A stretch of 64,000 nt of DNA from Citrobacter amalonaticus (GCF_001559075.2 NZ_CP014015.2:930001-994000), one strand, 5' to 3'. Numbered from the stretch's first letter, positions 47,278-56,026 are shown. Numbers and translations are program-made. The notes: generated by a model not told the origin, from the sequence alone.

Positions 47278-47547
47278 TTCCTGCCCAGACAGCGTCTATT
47301 TGACCGTTTCAAGCTGGATATGGAAATTTTTAATAATTTTTCAGCAAATGACGATGAAGAGAAAGTCATTAAAGCCCTGATCTATTTTTGTCGGCTCTCG
47401 GGGAGTCGTTGTATGGTTAGTGGAATTGACAGTCAATCTGACTATGATGAGCTGATCTCGATGGGAGTTGATGACTTTCAGGGGCCGATAATTTCTGAAT
47501 CAAAGATGGAAGGCGATCTCACGCAATTGTTTATTCGTGGAGGTTAG
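47278..47547 (+). pseudogene. 3' remnant of a fimK-like EAL gene
   Basis: An open frame of about 89 codons from 47278 to the stop at 47545-47547, only the last part starting with ATG (47320). It matches the C-terminal end of the FimK-like protein in this window: FKLDMEIFNN versus YKLDMCIINE, SGSRCMVSGIDSQ versus TGSRCVAEGVDSE, and GVDDFQGPIIS versus GIDRFQGYLIS. The N-terminal four fifths are missing and the AEGV motif reads VSGI, so it cannot be an active phosphodiesterase. It is a decayed paralogue left between the autotransporter and the VOC gene. Confidence 0.8.
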
Positions 47548-47678
47548 TAAAATTATCATTCCTGAACCAGAATCAGCGGTACTGAAGGAATAGATTATCC
47601 TCCCGTGTTCGACGCTTCAGTAAGCGTTGAACACGTGCATTCTGTTCTTGATAGCTTTTTGAAATAATAAATTTTAAC

Positions 47679-47698
47679 ACGCCTGACTCGTCAGGCGT
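47679..47698 (-). terminator. Terminator overlapping the VOC gene stop
   Basis: ACGCCTGAC (47679-47687) and GTCAGGCGT (47690-47698), a 9-bp stem with a two-base centre, followed on the minus strand by GTTAAAATTT. It overlaps the last codons of the gene to its right. Confidence 0.6.
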
Positions 47699-48098
47699 TT
47701 TGATATAAATCCCAACGATTCCCATAAATATCTTCAAAGACAACAACCATTCCGTATTCCTCTTCTCGGGGTTCTTCACAAAAGTGAACGCCAGCCGCTT
47801 TCATTGCGTGAAAATCCTGCCAGAAATTATCGGTTTGTAAAAAAAGAAAGACCCGGCCGCCGCATTGATTTCCAATAAAATCCTCCTGGCGAGGTGTTGA
47901 CGCTTTTGCCAACAGAAGATGGGTATCGCTCTCTGCGTTTGGGCTAACGACCACCCAACGTTTTCCGGGTTGAGGAGTATCTTCAATCAGCGTGAAACCA
48001 AGCTTTTTAGTGTAATATTCAATAGCCAGATCGTAATCATCAACAACAATCGCCACATATCCCAGACATCTTTTTTTATTTCTCAAAGGACACCTCAA
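47691..48098 (-). CDS. VOC-superfamily (glyoxalase-like) protein
   Basis: Up to 135 residues. Glyoxalase/bleomycin-resistance/dioxygenase fold: GYVAIVVDDYDLAIEYYTKK, LGFTLIEDT, and C-terminal GMVVVFEDIYGNRWDLYQN, with the ED-x-YGN-x-W-D-L-x-Q end typical of the group. The start is uncertain: only TTG codons (48098 or 48086) open the frame before the first conserved strand. Metal and substrate unknown. Monocistronic. Confidence 0.8.
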   Translation of the reverse strand: MRCPLRNKKRCLGYVAIVVDDYDLAIEYYTKKLGFTLIEDTPQPGKRWVVVSPNAESDTHLLLAKASTPRQEDFIGNQCGGRVFLFLQTDNFWQDFHAMKAAGVHFCEEPREEEYGMVVVFEDIYGNRWDLYQNA

Positions 48099-48363
48099 CT
48101 TTTATATTTACAGTCCATTTAATATATAGCATATAGAATTTACAAACCAGCACATGACGATTAATTATTCATCATTGATTGATATAGGAATTTCGTCGTT
48201 ATTAAATAAGAATATTGCACTGGCGTTTTCACATTTATAAATATTCTTGTTTATGCCTGGAGTCACATGCTAATCATTCTATAACGACAATCGTGGTTGT
48301 TTTCCGCTCATGTTACACAAGATAAGGGAAAAATGAGTTGGGTAGACTTCAGGAGATTTGAGT

Positions 48364-48417
48364 CTGGAGCGGGCGAAGGGAATCGAACCCTCGTATAGAG
48401 CTTGGGAAGCTCTCGTT
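48364..48417. repeat. attL, 54-bp copy of tRNA-Gly 3' end
   Basis: Identical to 62588-62641. It covers the anticodon arm through the CCA end of the tRNA but lacks the 5' half, so it is the displaced original end of the gene and not a working tRNA. Confidence 0.95.
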
Positions 48418-48459
48418 AGTCCATCTCAACATTGTACATATTTTCGTACCTGATAGCGT

Positions 48460-48473
48460 GATCCTATAGGATC
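48460..48473. promoter_or_regulatory. 14-bp palindrome over the integrase ribosome site
   Basis: GATCCTATAGGATC is a perfect palindrome with two GATC (Dam) sites, ending 6 bases before the integrase ATG and including the AGGA ribosome site. It could be an operator or make the ribosome site inaccessible. Confidence 0.6.
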
Positions 48474-48479
48474 GTAATC

Positions 48480-49679
48480 ATGGCTATCAAGAACAATCAG
48501 TATCTTTTTCAAAGTCATTGCGGGATCTGGGTTTTCCAAATCTTCGTACCAAAGTACATGCGCCACATATTCGACAACAAACGAGCCTGGAGAAAGTCCA
48601 CCGGGACGAAGGATATCGACAAGGCGCGACACTTCAGAAATCACATGCTGATTGAGTTCAACAACCTGAAAGCGATGTTGAACCCTGATCGGGAAGATAT
48701 CCGCATCCAGAATGCGCTCTCCGTCCTCCACTCCACTGTAAAACAGGCAAAGAGTGTACCAACGGCAATTGGCCCCGTCCCAACGCTGGCAACTGTCCGT
48801 GATGAATACATGACGGTTTATAGTGAACGCCGGGCATTCTCTACCCTAAGCAAATCAGCGAGGGCCGTAGAAGTGTTTCTCCAGAGTATTGGGAAAGTTG
48901 ATATTGGTTTGAACAAGATCGGACGTAGGGCCGTCACAGACTTCATCGAGGGCCAACAATCGAAGCTAGCGCCTCAGACTATCCAGAACTGGCTAACCTC
49001 TTTAGGAAGCCTGTACGAGTTCGCCAAACGTCGATATGACGCAATCCCAGACAGTAACCCGTTTCACGGTCACAACCTCGAAGCACGGCGCACAATTGAA
49101 AGTTATCAACCGTTTGAAGCCGATCAACTGGTAACCCTTATCAGAGAAGCGGATGACGTTCTACGCGATGTCATATTGATTGGGCTGTATTCAGGAATGC
49201 GACTTGATGAGATCGCCAGCATCAAACGGGATGAAATTGTAATGTTGGAGGGTGTCAGATGTTTCTTTGTCAGCAAGTCCAAGACTGTAGCAGGGGTGCG
49301 GTACGTTCCGATCCACTCTCTTCTAATCGGCATTATTGATAAACATCTGGCAAATAACAGCGGAGAATATCTGCTGGCACAGTCAAACAATATCATTCGG
49401 AAGGATGGTAAACGGGGACCGTGGTACAGCCAGAAGTTCACCCGGCTACGTGACAGCACATTGCCCACAGCTACAGATCGGCAGTGTTTCCACAGCTTGC
49501 GGGGAATGTTCATCACCTGTTTAGACCGTGCAGGAGTACCAGAACAGCGGATCGGGGCCATCACCGGACACACAGAGCAGAAAGCGAAAACCGAAGCATT
49601 CAGGACGTACAGCAAAGGCGCGGGAATGGAAGAGCTATCGGGATATGTGGAGTTGGTAAGTTACGATAATATAGAGTAA
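48480..49679 (+). CDS. int: Tyrosine-family site-specific integrase
   Basis: 399 residues. Integrates and excises the element at tRNA-Gly. A phage-type N-terminal core-binding part (about 100-190) is followed by the catalytic domain with R241 (LYSGMRLDEI), H338 and R341 (CFHSLRGMF), H364 (AITGHTE) and nucleophile Y377 (FRTYSKG): the full R-H-R-H-Y set. It lies 62 bases from attL and is read away from it. Translation signals overlap a perfect palindrome. A terminator follows at 49686. Confidence 0.93.
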   Translation: MAIKNNQYLFQSHCGIWVFQIFVPKYMRHIFDNKRAWRKSTGTKDIDKARHFRNHMLIEFNNLKAMLNPDREDIRIQNALSVLHSTVKQAKSVPTAIGPVPTLATVRDEYMTVYSERRAFSTLSKSARAVEVFLQSIGKVDIGLNKIGRRAVTDFIEGQQSKLAPQTIQNWLTSLGSLYEFAKRRYDAIPDSNPFHGHNLEARRTIESYQPFEADQLVTLIREADDVLRDVILIGLYSGMRLDEIASIKRDEIVMLEGVRCFFVSKSKTVAGVRYVPIHSLLIGIIDKHLANNSGEYLLAQSNNIIRKDGKRGPWYSQKFTRLRDSTLPTATDRQCFHSLRGMFITCLDRAGVPEQRIGAITGHTEQKAKTEAFRTYSKGAGMEELSGYVELVSYDNIE

Positions 49680-49685
49680 CAACAT

Positions 49686-49705
49686 GGGGCAAGCCCTGCC
49701 CCTTT
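49686..49705 (+). terminator. Terminator after the integrase gene
   Basis: GGGGCA and TGCCCC with a five-base loop, then TTTC, seven bases after the integrase stop. Confidence 0.75.
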
Positions 49706-49727
49706 CACAATAAGAGAGTGTCGGAAC

Positions 49728-50336
49728 ATGGATTTACAAGATTGGGATAATGCCGTTTCTATAGCATCGAATGGCGTAACGGCAGCCGGAGTGATTATTG
49801 GTTTATGGTATGGCAGACGTAAAGTTAATGAGTTAATCAGTGCTAAGTTACATGAAGCATCATTTTCCTCTGCATTGTCTTTATATAATGAAATATCAGA
49901 TCTGCGTGACAAATATGCAAAAATAAGATTATTGCTTAATTTCACATTAAGTACAATCAACAATTTAAACAGAGACCAACTACCGATTGATTTGGAAACT
50001 CATTTAAATCTTCAACGCTCTGGAATTGAGGCTTTTGAAGTCTCAATGATACTATCAAAATCTTTCACACGTGTTTGTAACCATAACGTCACAATCAAAA
50101 AAGATGCAATGGGAGTAATCCAAAAAGCACTGGATGCGGCTAACAAACTTACAAACGAGATTAATTTTTTCTTTAATTATGCCACGAAAGTAAATGATAA
50201 CAAAATACCTACCACTGAGGATCTTGAATCGATGAAATTACATTACGAGAATATTACAACGTTCCAGCTATCCTATATACAAGCAAGCTCAGAATTTCAA
50301 AAAATATCGTTTAAAGATACTTTTATTTTTGAATAA
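49728..50336 (+). CDS. Unknown small membrane-anchored protein
   Basis: 202 residues, not recognised. One N-terminal membrane helix is likely (about 11-29, SNGVTAAGVIIGLWYGRRKV), followed by a mostly helical, Asn/Lys-rich cytoplasmic part with coiled-coil character. AT content is visibly higher than in the rest of the element, suggesting separate acquisition. Position right after the integrase is a common cargo place in satellites, so a superinfection-exclusion or defence role is possible but unproven. Ribosome site weak (AGAGAG). Confidence 0.6.
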   Translation: MDLQDWDNAVSIASNGVTAAGVIIGLWYGRRKVNELISAKLHEASFSSALSLYNEISDLRDKYAKIRLLLNFTLSTINNLNRDQLPIDLETHLNLQRSGIEAFEVSMILSKSFTRVCNHNVTIKKDAMGVIQKALDAANKLTNEINFFFNYATKVNDNKIPTTEDLESMKLHYENITTFQLSYIQASSEFQKISFKDTFIFE

Positions 50337-51390
50337 TGATCATTCAGTTTGGTCTTAGCTGCTGCTCGTAGTGAGCGATAGCCAACTCCCAACCTATCAT
50401 GTATATGGGCATTAAGTGGGGTGGTGCGCCTGTGTGCAGGTCATAAATATAGCCGCTCTATTTTTAAGATTGCTAAAGCCAGTGGGACCCTGCCCTGTTG
50501 AGGTAGAAAATATCTTGAAGTTTGGTCAGATCTGCCAGGCAGCCAATCACCCCGCCCCCTGGGGCCTATGTGATTTTCGGGAAATATCAGGGCACCCCTC
50601 CCGGGTGGACTCCTGTGCGCCTCTCTGTGGCGTTATCTCCCTTTCTTCTATACAATCCCACAGCCCAACCCTTTCGACGTCTCAGAGGGCCGCATATTAG
50701 CTTGCAAATGATTATTGTAATTTTAGGTACTGTACACACATCCACTGCTGTATATATAACCATACCGTATTTAACATATTGCTGATTATACGATCCAGCT
50801 TAACAACCCTGTAACAGGTCTAACCTGTCAACTTTTGAAGGTTCCAACCTCCTAACCTCCTGTAGCGTCCTCTACAGACACAAAACCTAATCCCTGATCC
50901 TCGTTTCAATCTCACATTCCTGTATTTCCGATCCTCCTGTGAGTAACGCCGTTCACCTGTGGATAACTCCCACGCACTAACCCTATTTTCTACCCTTTCG
51001 AAGCGTCCGCCTCTTCAGGCCCTTTCTTGTGGCAAAAAAACATTTTGGGTTTGGGCGGTGGCTACCGCCCGGGGTTGTTGGGAATAGTTATCAGTATCAC
51101 CCACAGATGAGAATCGCTCTCAATTGCAGGTTTTCGCGCTTTTGAATTTCTGAGAAAAAAATTATTTTGGGGTTAGAGTGAATTTTGTTACACACAGGCA
51201 TAATGAATAGAAAATTGTTGCCACAAAATCAATGACATACATCCACTAAGGGAGCGACACCTGTACACTTTACAACCGTTTATCCCCATCTTTACGGGCC
51301 TTTATTAGGGCCACAGGTCCATTTGTGCTTCATTTACCGGGTATTTAATCCCTATTTAACGCCATTTAAATGGGGGTGTTTGCAACACAA
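50337..51390. other. 1.05-kb non-coding region of the element
   Basis: No credible gene. It contains a DnaA-box-like TGTGGATAA near 50958 and a related TTATCCCCA near 51282, small perfect hairpins (CTGTAG/CTACAG and GGGCGGT/ACCGCCC near 51052), and repeated AACCT/CCTGT words around 50810-50870. An origin or a structured RNA is possible; nothing is decisive by eye. Confidence 0.5.
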
Positions 51391-51417
51391 AGAAAAGGGA
51401 GACCGGGACGGTCTCCC
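51391..51417 (-). terminator. Terminator after the AP2-like gene
   Basis: GGGAGACC and GGTCTCCC (8-bp stem, loop GGGAC), then TTTTCT on the minus strand. The stem is the same as in the terminator at 52307. Confidence 0.8.
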
Positions 51418-51499
51418 CTCCTCTTTTACTTTCGCTTTCGTCTGCCCTTTCGCGCTTGTCGCTTCTGTTCCTGAATATAAGCGGAGACTAAACTGATCA

Positions 51500-51991
51500 T
51501 TACATTATCCCCCCGATAGATAATCCGTCACGCTCGCGTAACAGCCACACAGTCAATTCTGAGATGTCTTTTCCAGCCTTGTTGTGTCGCTTCCCATCAC
51601 GCATGAATGACGCCACGTAATACCCCGGCTTACGTTCCATGATGCCTTTTGGCAACCCGGCGGGCTTTGGGGACCTCTTCCCTTTGGCACCCTCGGATCG
51701 AATCCTGCTAATTCGCGCTTTGGCCTCTTCAGGGGTCAACAGAGCGACGTTATCGACTGTAAAAGGCCCTTCAGGGTTAAGGAGTACGACCTTATGACCT
51801 TCCGGGATGTCTCCCACGGCTAACGTATAGATGACGTCAGCGATCGGCGTACACTGCCCGGCATAGGTGCTACAAATTGGGCGTTTGCGTTGGATAGATC
51901 CCACGGCGTTACCCTTACGCAGGATGCCGAACCGGGCAGACTTGGACAGGGTGAAACCTTCAGCGATGAGTTTTGCCCGAGACAAGATCAT
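51500..51991 (-). CDS. AP2-like/HNH-associated DNA-binding protein
   Basis: 163 residues. The C-terminal third reads LPKGIMERKPGYYVASFMRD then GKRHNKAGKDISELTVWLLR, matching the three-strand plus helix AP2 DNA-binding pattern found in phage HNH homing-type proteins; the N-terminal part (VVLLNPEGPFTVDNVALLTP) resembles the numod-like end of such proteins, but no HNH catalytic motif is seen. It starts at an ATG overlapping the stop of the preceding 39-codon gene (TAATG), with AGGAGG seven bases upstream. A regulatory or DNA-binding role is more likely than nuclease. Confidence 0.7.
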   Translation of the reverse strand: MILSRAKLIAEGFTLSKSARFGILRKGNAVGSIQRKRPICSTYAGQCTPIADVIYTLAVGDIPEGHKVVLLNPEGPFTVDNVALLTPEEAKARISRIRSEGAKGKRSPKPAGLPKGIMERKPGYYVASFMRDGKRHNKAGKDISELTVWLLRERDGLSIGGIM

Positions 51992-52110
51992 TATTTTGCC
52001 TCCTGGAAAAACTTGGAGGACAACACAGGCTTGTAACCTGTACGAGCATTGATTGGGCGGTTTTGTGGCTGTGTGGCGTTACTGGTAAAGCGGGAACGTG
52101 CTGAAAACAT
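51991..52110 (-). CDS. Small basic 39-residue protein upstream of the AP2-like gene
   Basis: MFSARSRFTSNATQPQNRPI begins a 39-residue basic peptide ending SSKFFQEAK; its TAA overlaps the ATG of the AP2-like gene, so the two are translationally coupled. The ribosome site AGGAG is nine bases before the ATG but lies in the 3' arm of a hairpin (52120-52138). It may be a functional small protein or a leader peptide that gates the next gene. Not recognised. Confidence 0.6.
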   Translation of the reverse strand: MFSARSRFTSNATQPQNRPINARTGYKPVLSSKFFQEAK

Positions 52111-52190
52111 TGTGTGGCTCTCCTAATTCGATTAGGAGTAGTCACGGGCGGGGATTCTTTCCCCGGTCCCAACTCTAAGCGGTTGGGAAC
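52111..52190 (-). promoter_or_regulatory. Three-hairpin leader hiding the ribosome site
   Basis: Read on the minus strand: CCCAAC/GTTGGG (52168-52187), GGGG/CCCC (52150-52164), then CTCCTAAT/ATTAGGAG with a three-base loop (52120-52138), whose last arm contains the AGGAG ribosome site of the 39-residue gene. Opening of the last hairpin would permit translation. Riboswitch, thermosensor, attenuator or protein-bound leader are all possible. Confidence 0.65.
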
Positions 52191-52306
52191 TTCATAATCT
52201 TATTTACTACTCATTGAATATCTAGTTTCTCATGCTTTTTTGCAAATTTCAAACCATAAGATAATAAATATGTCAACTTTTTATTTTCTGATTTGTGACA
52301 GATAAC

Positions 52307-52333
52307 AAAAAGGGAGACCGTCTCTGGTCTCCC
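52307..52333 (-). terminator. Terminator after the tape-measure-like gene
   Basis: GGGAGACC and GGTCTCCC (8-bp stem, loop of six), followed by TTTTT on the minus strand, 11 bases beyond the stop at 52344. Confidence 0.85.
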
Positions 52334-52343
52334 TTCTCCTCTG

Positions 52344-54479
52344 TTACTGCTGCCCTGCGGTCAGCATGTTAAGTGCTGCCTGATCGTTATGTTCAATCTC
52401 GGACCGGATAAGGTCTTTCACCTGTCCATCTTGGACCTTCACATTGATTTGTAGCGGGTCCTGCTTCACAACAACGGTTTGCGGCATCTGTACGCTTGAG
52501 ACGTTCCCCAGTTTGGAGTGATCAAACGTTGGAACAGGCTTCACAGCCAAATCATGGAACGGCGCGACGGCTGGCAACCAATCAGGAACGGTGATCCCCT
52601 GCTTCTGGGTATTCTTCCCGCTGTAGCTGTCCGGCGTAATGTTCAGACCTTTACCACCATCACGGAAATTATCTTTCAGGGTTTCCCAGGCGTTATGGAA
52701 TAAACCGCCCTCCGTGTGGGTCCTCTGGGTTGGGTTGCTTGACCCGGTGTAATGCTCCGCTTTATCGGCGGGTGTATTCTCCTGATTTAGATCAGGCAGT
52801 AGCGAGGTTAACCATTTGAAGGCATGGGCCATCAGGTTGGCAACGTCCCCGGCAACATTCCCCAATAGATGTACAACAGGAGTTAGGTTTTCAAAGGCTT
52901 GTTGTAGCTCCTTGCTTGAGCTGAAAGAATCCGCAAATCCGAGTGTAAAATTATCAGCTAAACCATCGGCGGCTTTACTGATAACCATGAAACCCCCTTG
53001 CAACTGTTTGATCTGTTCGCGCTGGGCATCATTCAGATACAAAGAGGAGTTTTTAACACTGTTTAGAGCATCGGCGGCGATCTGCCCGTTTTCATCAAAG
53101 GCTTTTAGCGTCTTCGAACCATCATCAATAAATTCCCCAAAGAGAGTTAATTCCCCTGTGGTCAATTTGTATTGCTTCTGAAGTTCGCGGAGGTATGACA
53201 GATACCCTACAAAGTCAACGGATTGTAGACGCTTCAGGACCTTATCACCTGCGCCCTTTTGCTTGGACTCCACAAGGTTGATGACGTCTGACAGTTCACC
53301 GCCGCCGGAGTATGTGCGGTTGCCCTGCTTATCTGTCTTGAATTGCCCAAGAGACAGATCGCCCTGCTTGTCCCGGTAGTCGATAAGCTGTTGGTTGAGC
53401 TTATCGAGTGACAGATCCGCGCCCCGGCTGTTAGCTGCCAGCACAATGGCGTCCGCATTGGTGGATGACACCCCGTTATCTTTCAGGGCTGTATAATCGC
53501 GCTGACGCTCGAATGAATCACGGAGAACCTCCGCCGTTTTGTGGGCGGCTGCTGCAAATGCCAAAAGGCCCCCGGCGGCAATAGCTGTTGGTCCGCTTAA
53601 TGCCCTGCCAATTCCAAAGGCTACACCCTCCCCGGTTAACGCTGCGCCTCCAAAGAATCCGCCCCCCTTGCGCCCTGCTCCAAAGTTCCCGCCGTGGGTC
53701 CGTACATTAGCCATACGGCGACGTAGCCGCGCTTGCTTCTGGAGTTCCTGGGTAATCTTGCGTAGCTCGAAACGGGTTTCTTGAGCGTTCAGGGTTTCTT
53801 TAGCTTGCTGATCCGCAACACGGCGCATCTTCAGGATAGCTTCCGTCCGCTCCGCATTGGTCAGGCCCTCAATATTCTGGATCTTGAATGCTTCAGATCG
53901 GATAGTCAGATAACGTCTACGAGCGTAATCGAGGCGGCGCTTCTCAGCTTTCCCCGCTTCACGGGCGAGCCTTGCCTCCTCCTTTTTAGCCTGGCGCATA
54001 GCCTGCGCTGCTGCTTTCGCTGCGTTAGCCTTAGACTCTGGAGAGTGGGCATTGATCAGACCCTGTACGGTGGGCACCATCTCGGCGGCTGTTGGTAACG
54101 GCTGGCGGACACGTGGCCCACGTTGCCCGGCGAAGCGTTTACCTAGTTCACGTTGTAGCTTGCTTTCAGCACGTAGCTGGTCCGCCGTTTCTTTTTTCCG
54201 CTGCGTGGCTGTCTTAGCGGAGATCGCCCTTTCTTTCTCTTTCGCTGCGTTCAGCTTGTTCTGTGACTGTAGCCGTTTAGCCTCCAGATTGTTGGCTTGG
54301 ATGATGGCTTTACTATTATCCAGTTGTTGGCGGCTGCGGGACTTAACTTTCTCGTTTACTTTGTCCCATTCCTTGCCGACCTGTTTGATCTTGTCAACCG
54401 TGCGTTGATAGCTCCCCTTGTCCACATCAAATGTGGTGCGGTTCACAACTTTAGTGACGATCACGTTATTACTTGCCAT
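52344..54479 (-). CDS. Phage tail tape-measure-like protein
   Basis: 711 residues. N-terminal segment (VTKVVNRTTFDVDKGSYQRT and VDKIKQVGKEW), then long charged helices rich in Lys, Gln, Ala (to about 270), a short Gly/Ala-rich hydrophobic stretch (GPTAIAAGGLLAFAAAA), a Gln/Asp-rich middle and a C-terminal end with VHLLGNVAGDVANLMAHAFK and MPQTVVVKQDPLQINVKVQD. This is the layout of siphophage and myophage tape-measure proteins, which set tail length and form the DNA channel. ATG after AAGGAT. No other tail gene is in the element, so it is either a helper-tail modifier or a virion protein with another role. Confidence 0.7.
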   Translation of the reverse strand: MASNNVIVTKVVNRTTFDVDKGSYQRTVDKIKQVGKEWDKVNEKVKSRSRQQLDNSKAIIQANNLEAKRLQSQNKLNAAKEKERAISAKTATQRKKETADQLRAESKLQRELGKRFAGQRGPRVRQPLPTAAEMVPTVQGLINAHSPESKANAAKAAAQAMRQAKKEEARLAREAGKAEKRRLDYARRRYLTIRSEAFKIQNIEGLTNAERTEAILKMRRVADQQAKETLNAQETRFELRKITQELQKQARLRRRMANVRTHGGNFGAGRKGGGFFGGAALTGEGVAFGIGRALSGPTAIAAGGLLAFAAAAHKTAEVLRDSFERQRDYTALKDNGVSSTNADAIVLAANSRGADLSLDKLNQQLIDYRDKQGDLSLGQFKTDKQGNRTYSGGGELSDVINLVESKQKGAGDKVLKRLQSVDFVGYLSYLRELQKQYKLTTGELTLFGEFIDDGSKTLKAFDENGQIAADALNSVKNSSLYLNDAQREQIKQLQGGFMVISKAADGLADNFTLGFADSFSSSKELQQAFENLTPVVHLLGNVAGDVANLMAHAFKWLTSLLPDLNQENTPADKAEHYTGSSNPTQRTHTEGGLFHNAWETLKDNFRDGGKGLNITPDSYSGKNTQKQGITVPDWLPAVAPFHDLAVKPVPTFDHSKLGNVSSVQMPQTVVVKQDPLQINVKVQDGQVKDLIRSEIEHNDQAALNMLTAGQQ

Positions 54480-54704
54480 AGGGCATCCTTAGCCCATCAA
54501 GGGCAGATAATGAAAGAGGTGTGAAAGAGTCAGAAAGATGTGTAAGAGTACGAAAAGCGACCAGACAGCCACCTTCCAACTGATTAAAAAGTAGTCTTGC
54601 ATGAATTTATTCAGAGAGAAAACCCAGCAATGGCGCGGGCTGTAGAGCAATTTGATTTAGGGAACAAAAAGAGCGTGAATAAAATTATTCAGTGCTTAGG
54701 CGGG

Positions 54705-55277
54705 CTATGCCGCCCGCCTGGAGGAGGTGATCACGGTCCGCAACTGCTGACGCCCGGCGCGGATAATCTTGCGTACTCGGGTCATATTAGTGCCCAGACG
54801 GTAAACCGGGTTAGCCACATAGCGAGGCGCTCTGAGATTAGCCAGCACCTGATCGTATGGAAGCATCTGATCCACAAGGTAGCGGGCCGGGTTGACTCGT
54901 GAAAGCGTCTCCACAGTCTTGACGTTGATCCCCAACATCTCACCAATCATCTGATCCGGGAGATTGTCCGCTTTCATCTGCTGAATCATCACGGCTTTCT
55001 CAGGTAGAGTTAGCGGGACCTTCTGATACTTGATCGGGTTGTATTCGCGCTTCATTTTCAGCGCATACGCAAGCGACACATTGAACGCCGCACAGATTGC
55101 CTTAGCCGAATGACCCATCACGGCGGCTCTTTTAATCTGGACGATTTGATCCGGCGTCAGTCTCTTTTCATCCATCGGGGGCCGTGGCTTGTTGGTTGCC
55201 AGCTTCAGAGAGAGGGCGGCGATCGCTGCTTCCTCTTCCGGGGTTAATGCTTTCACTTCAGTTGTGATAATGCTCAA
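54705..55277 (-). CDS. HTH DNA-binding protein
   Basis: 190 residues, TTG start with AGGAG six bases upstream. Two helix-turn-helix-like regions: LTPDQIVQIKRAAVMGHSAK then AICAAFNVSLAYALKMKREY (about 38-80), and LPDQMIGEMLGINVKTVETL (about 102-122), with an Arg-rich C-terminus (ITSSRRAA). It is probably the element's regulator or a partner of the late genes; a small-terminase-like role also fits an N-terminal double HTH but cannot be shown. Its stop overlaps a GC-rich hairpin. Confidence 0.65.
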   Translation of the reverse strand: MSIITTEVKALTPEEEAAIAALSLKLATNKPRPPMDEKRLTPDQIVQIKRAAVMGHSAKAICAAFNVSLAYALKMKREYNPIKYQKVPLTLPEKAVMIQQMKADNLPDQMIGEMLGINVKTVETLSRVNPARYLVDQMLPYDQVLANLRAPRYVANPVYRLGTNMTRVRKIIRAGRQQLRTVITSSRRAA

Positions 55278-55363
55278 GAGAATCTCCTATCAGGGGGTTG
55301 ACTTCACACTGGGAATTTGACAGAATACGGATAATGGGGAAGATACATTGAAATTTTAACGAA

Positions 55364-56026
55364 TCAAAAGGCCGGGTCTAAATCCCAATCCCTGGATGGC
55401 TCCTTGATTTCCCCTCGTGGGTAAGCAAAGGCCGGGACAATGTCCGCCACCTCCTCGACCTGCTGATCCACCGTCTCCACCTTCTTACTGTAAACATCCA
55501 CCAACGTGATCGGCGCTTCAGGTCCTGGCGTTGCTGGCACAATCTCCGGCGCTTCAGGCGCTCCTGTAGGCTCCGCCGTAGGGTTGCACTCCTCCACAGC
55601 CTCCGGGGCCTTAGCGGGCCGCTGTGGACGTGTAGCGGACGGTTTAGGCGTAGGCGCTGCTTCTTCCGTGTTAGCCTCGACAATAGGCAGGCATACCAAC
55701 AGATCCACATCATGCGGGCCACGTCCGACACACTCAATCAGACCTGCCTTTTTCAAAGCGCCGATCACGTTGCGGGCCGTTCTCAGTGAGCACATGAGAA
55801 AATCAGCTAATTCCGCCTGACCAAAAGCGGACGGCATCCCCTGCTTAACGTGACCGTTAGCCATACGCTGATCACGGTTGAATGAAGCGATCAGGTCGTA
55901 TGTCAGAACCATCTCTAAGGAGACTTTTACGCCGTTGTACGTTTTCAAGCGGCGCAAGGTTCGGGACGTTTTCACAAAGTCTTTAGAATACAGCTTATTT
56001 AGAAATTCGGGCGCTGCTGCGGTCAT
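55364..56026 (-). CDS. Winged-helix protein, candidate replication initiator
   Basis: 220 residues from the ATG at 56026 (GGGAG upstream; an ATG 33 bases earlier has no ribosome site). N-terminal half with a winged HTH (about 75-125, AFGQAELADFLMCSLRTARN then VIGALKKAGLIECVGRGPHD), then a Pro/Ala/Glu-rich linker (about 130-185) and an acidic tail. This architecture resembles phage O-type or plasmid Rep DNA-binding proteins that recognise origin repeats. No ATPase or primase motif. It overlaps the preceding 60-codon gene by 32 bases. Confidence 0.6.
   Translation of the reverse strand: MTAAAPEFLNKLYSKDFVKTSRTLRRLKTYNGVKVSLEMVLTYDLIASFNRDQRMANGHVKQGMPSAFGQAELADFLMCSLRTARNVIGALKKAGLIECVGRGPHDVDLLVCLPIVEANTEEAAPTPKPSATRPQRPAKAPEAVEECNPTAEPTGAPEAPEIVPATPGPEAPITLVDVYSKKVETVDQQVEEVADIVPAFAYPRGEIKEPSRDWDLDPAF

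Noticed and set aside
48364..48417. Second tRNA-Gly gene
   Set aside because: Only the 3' part is present, without acceptor 5' strand and D arm; it is the att duplicate.
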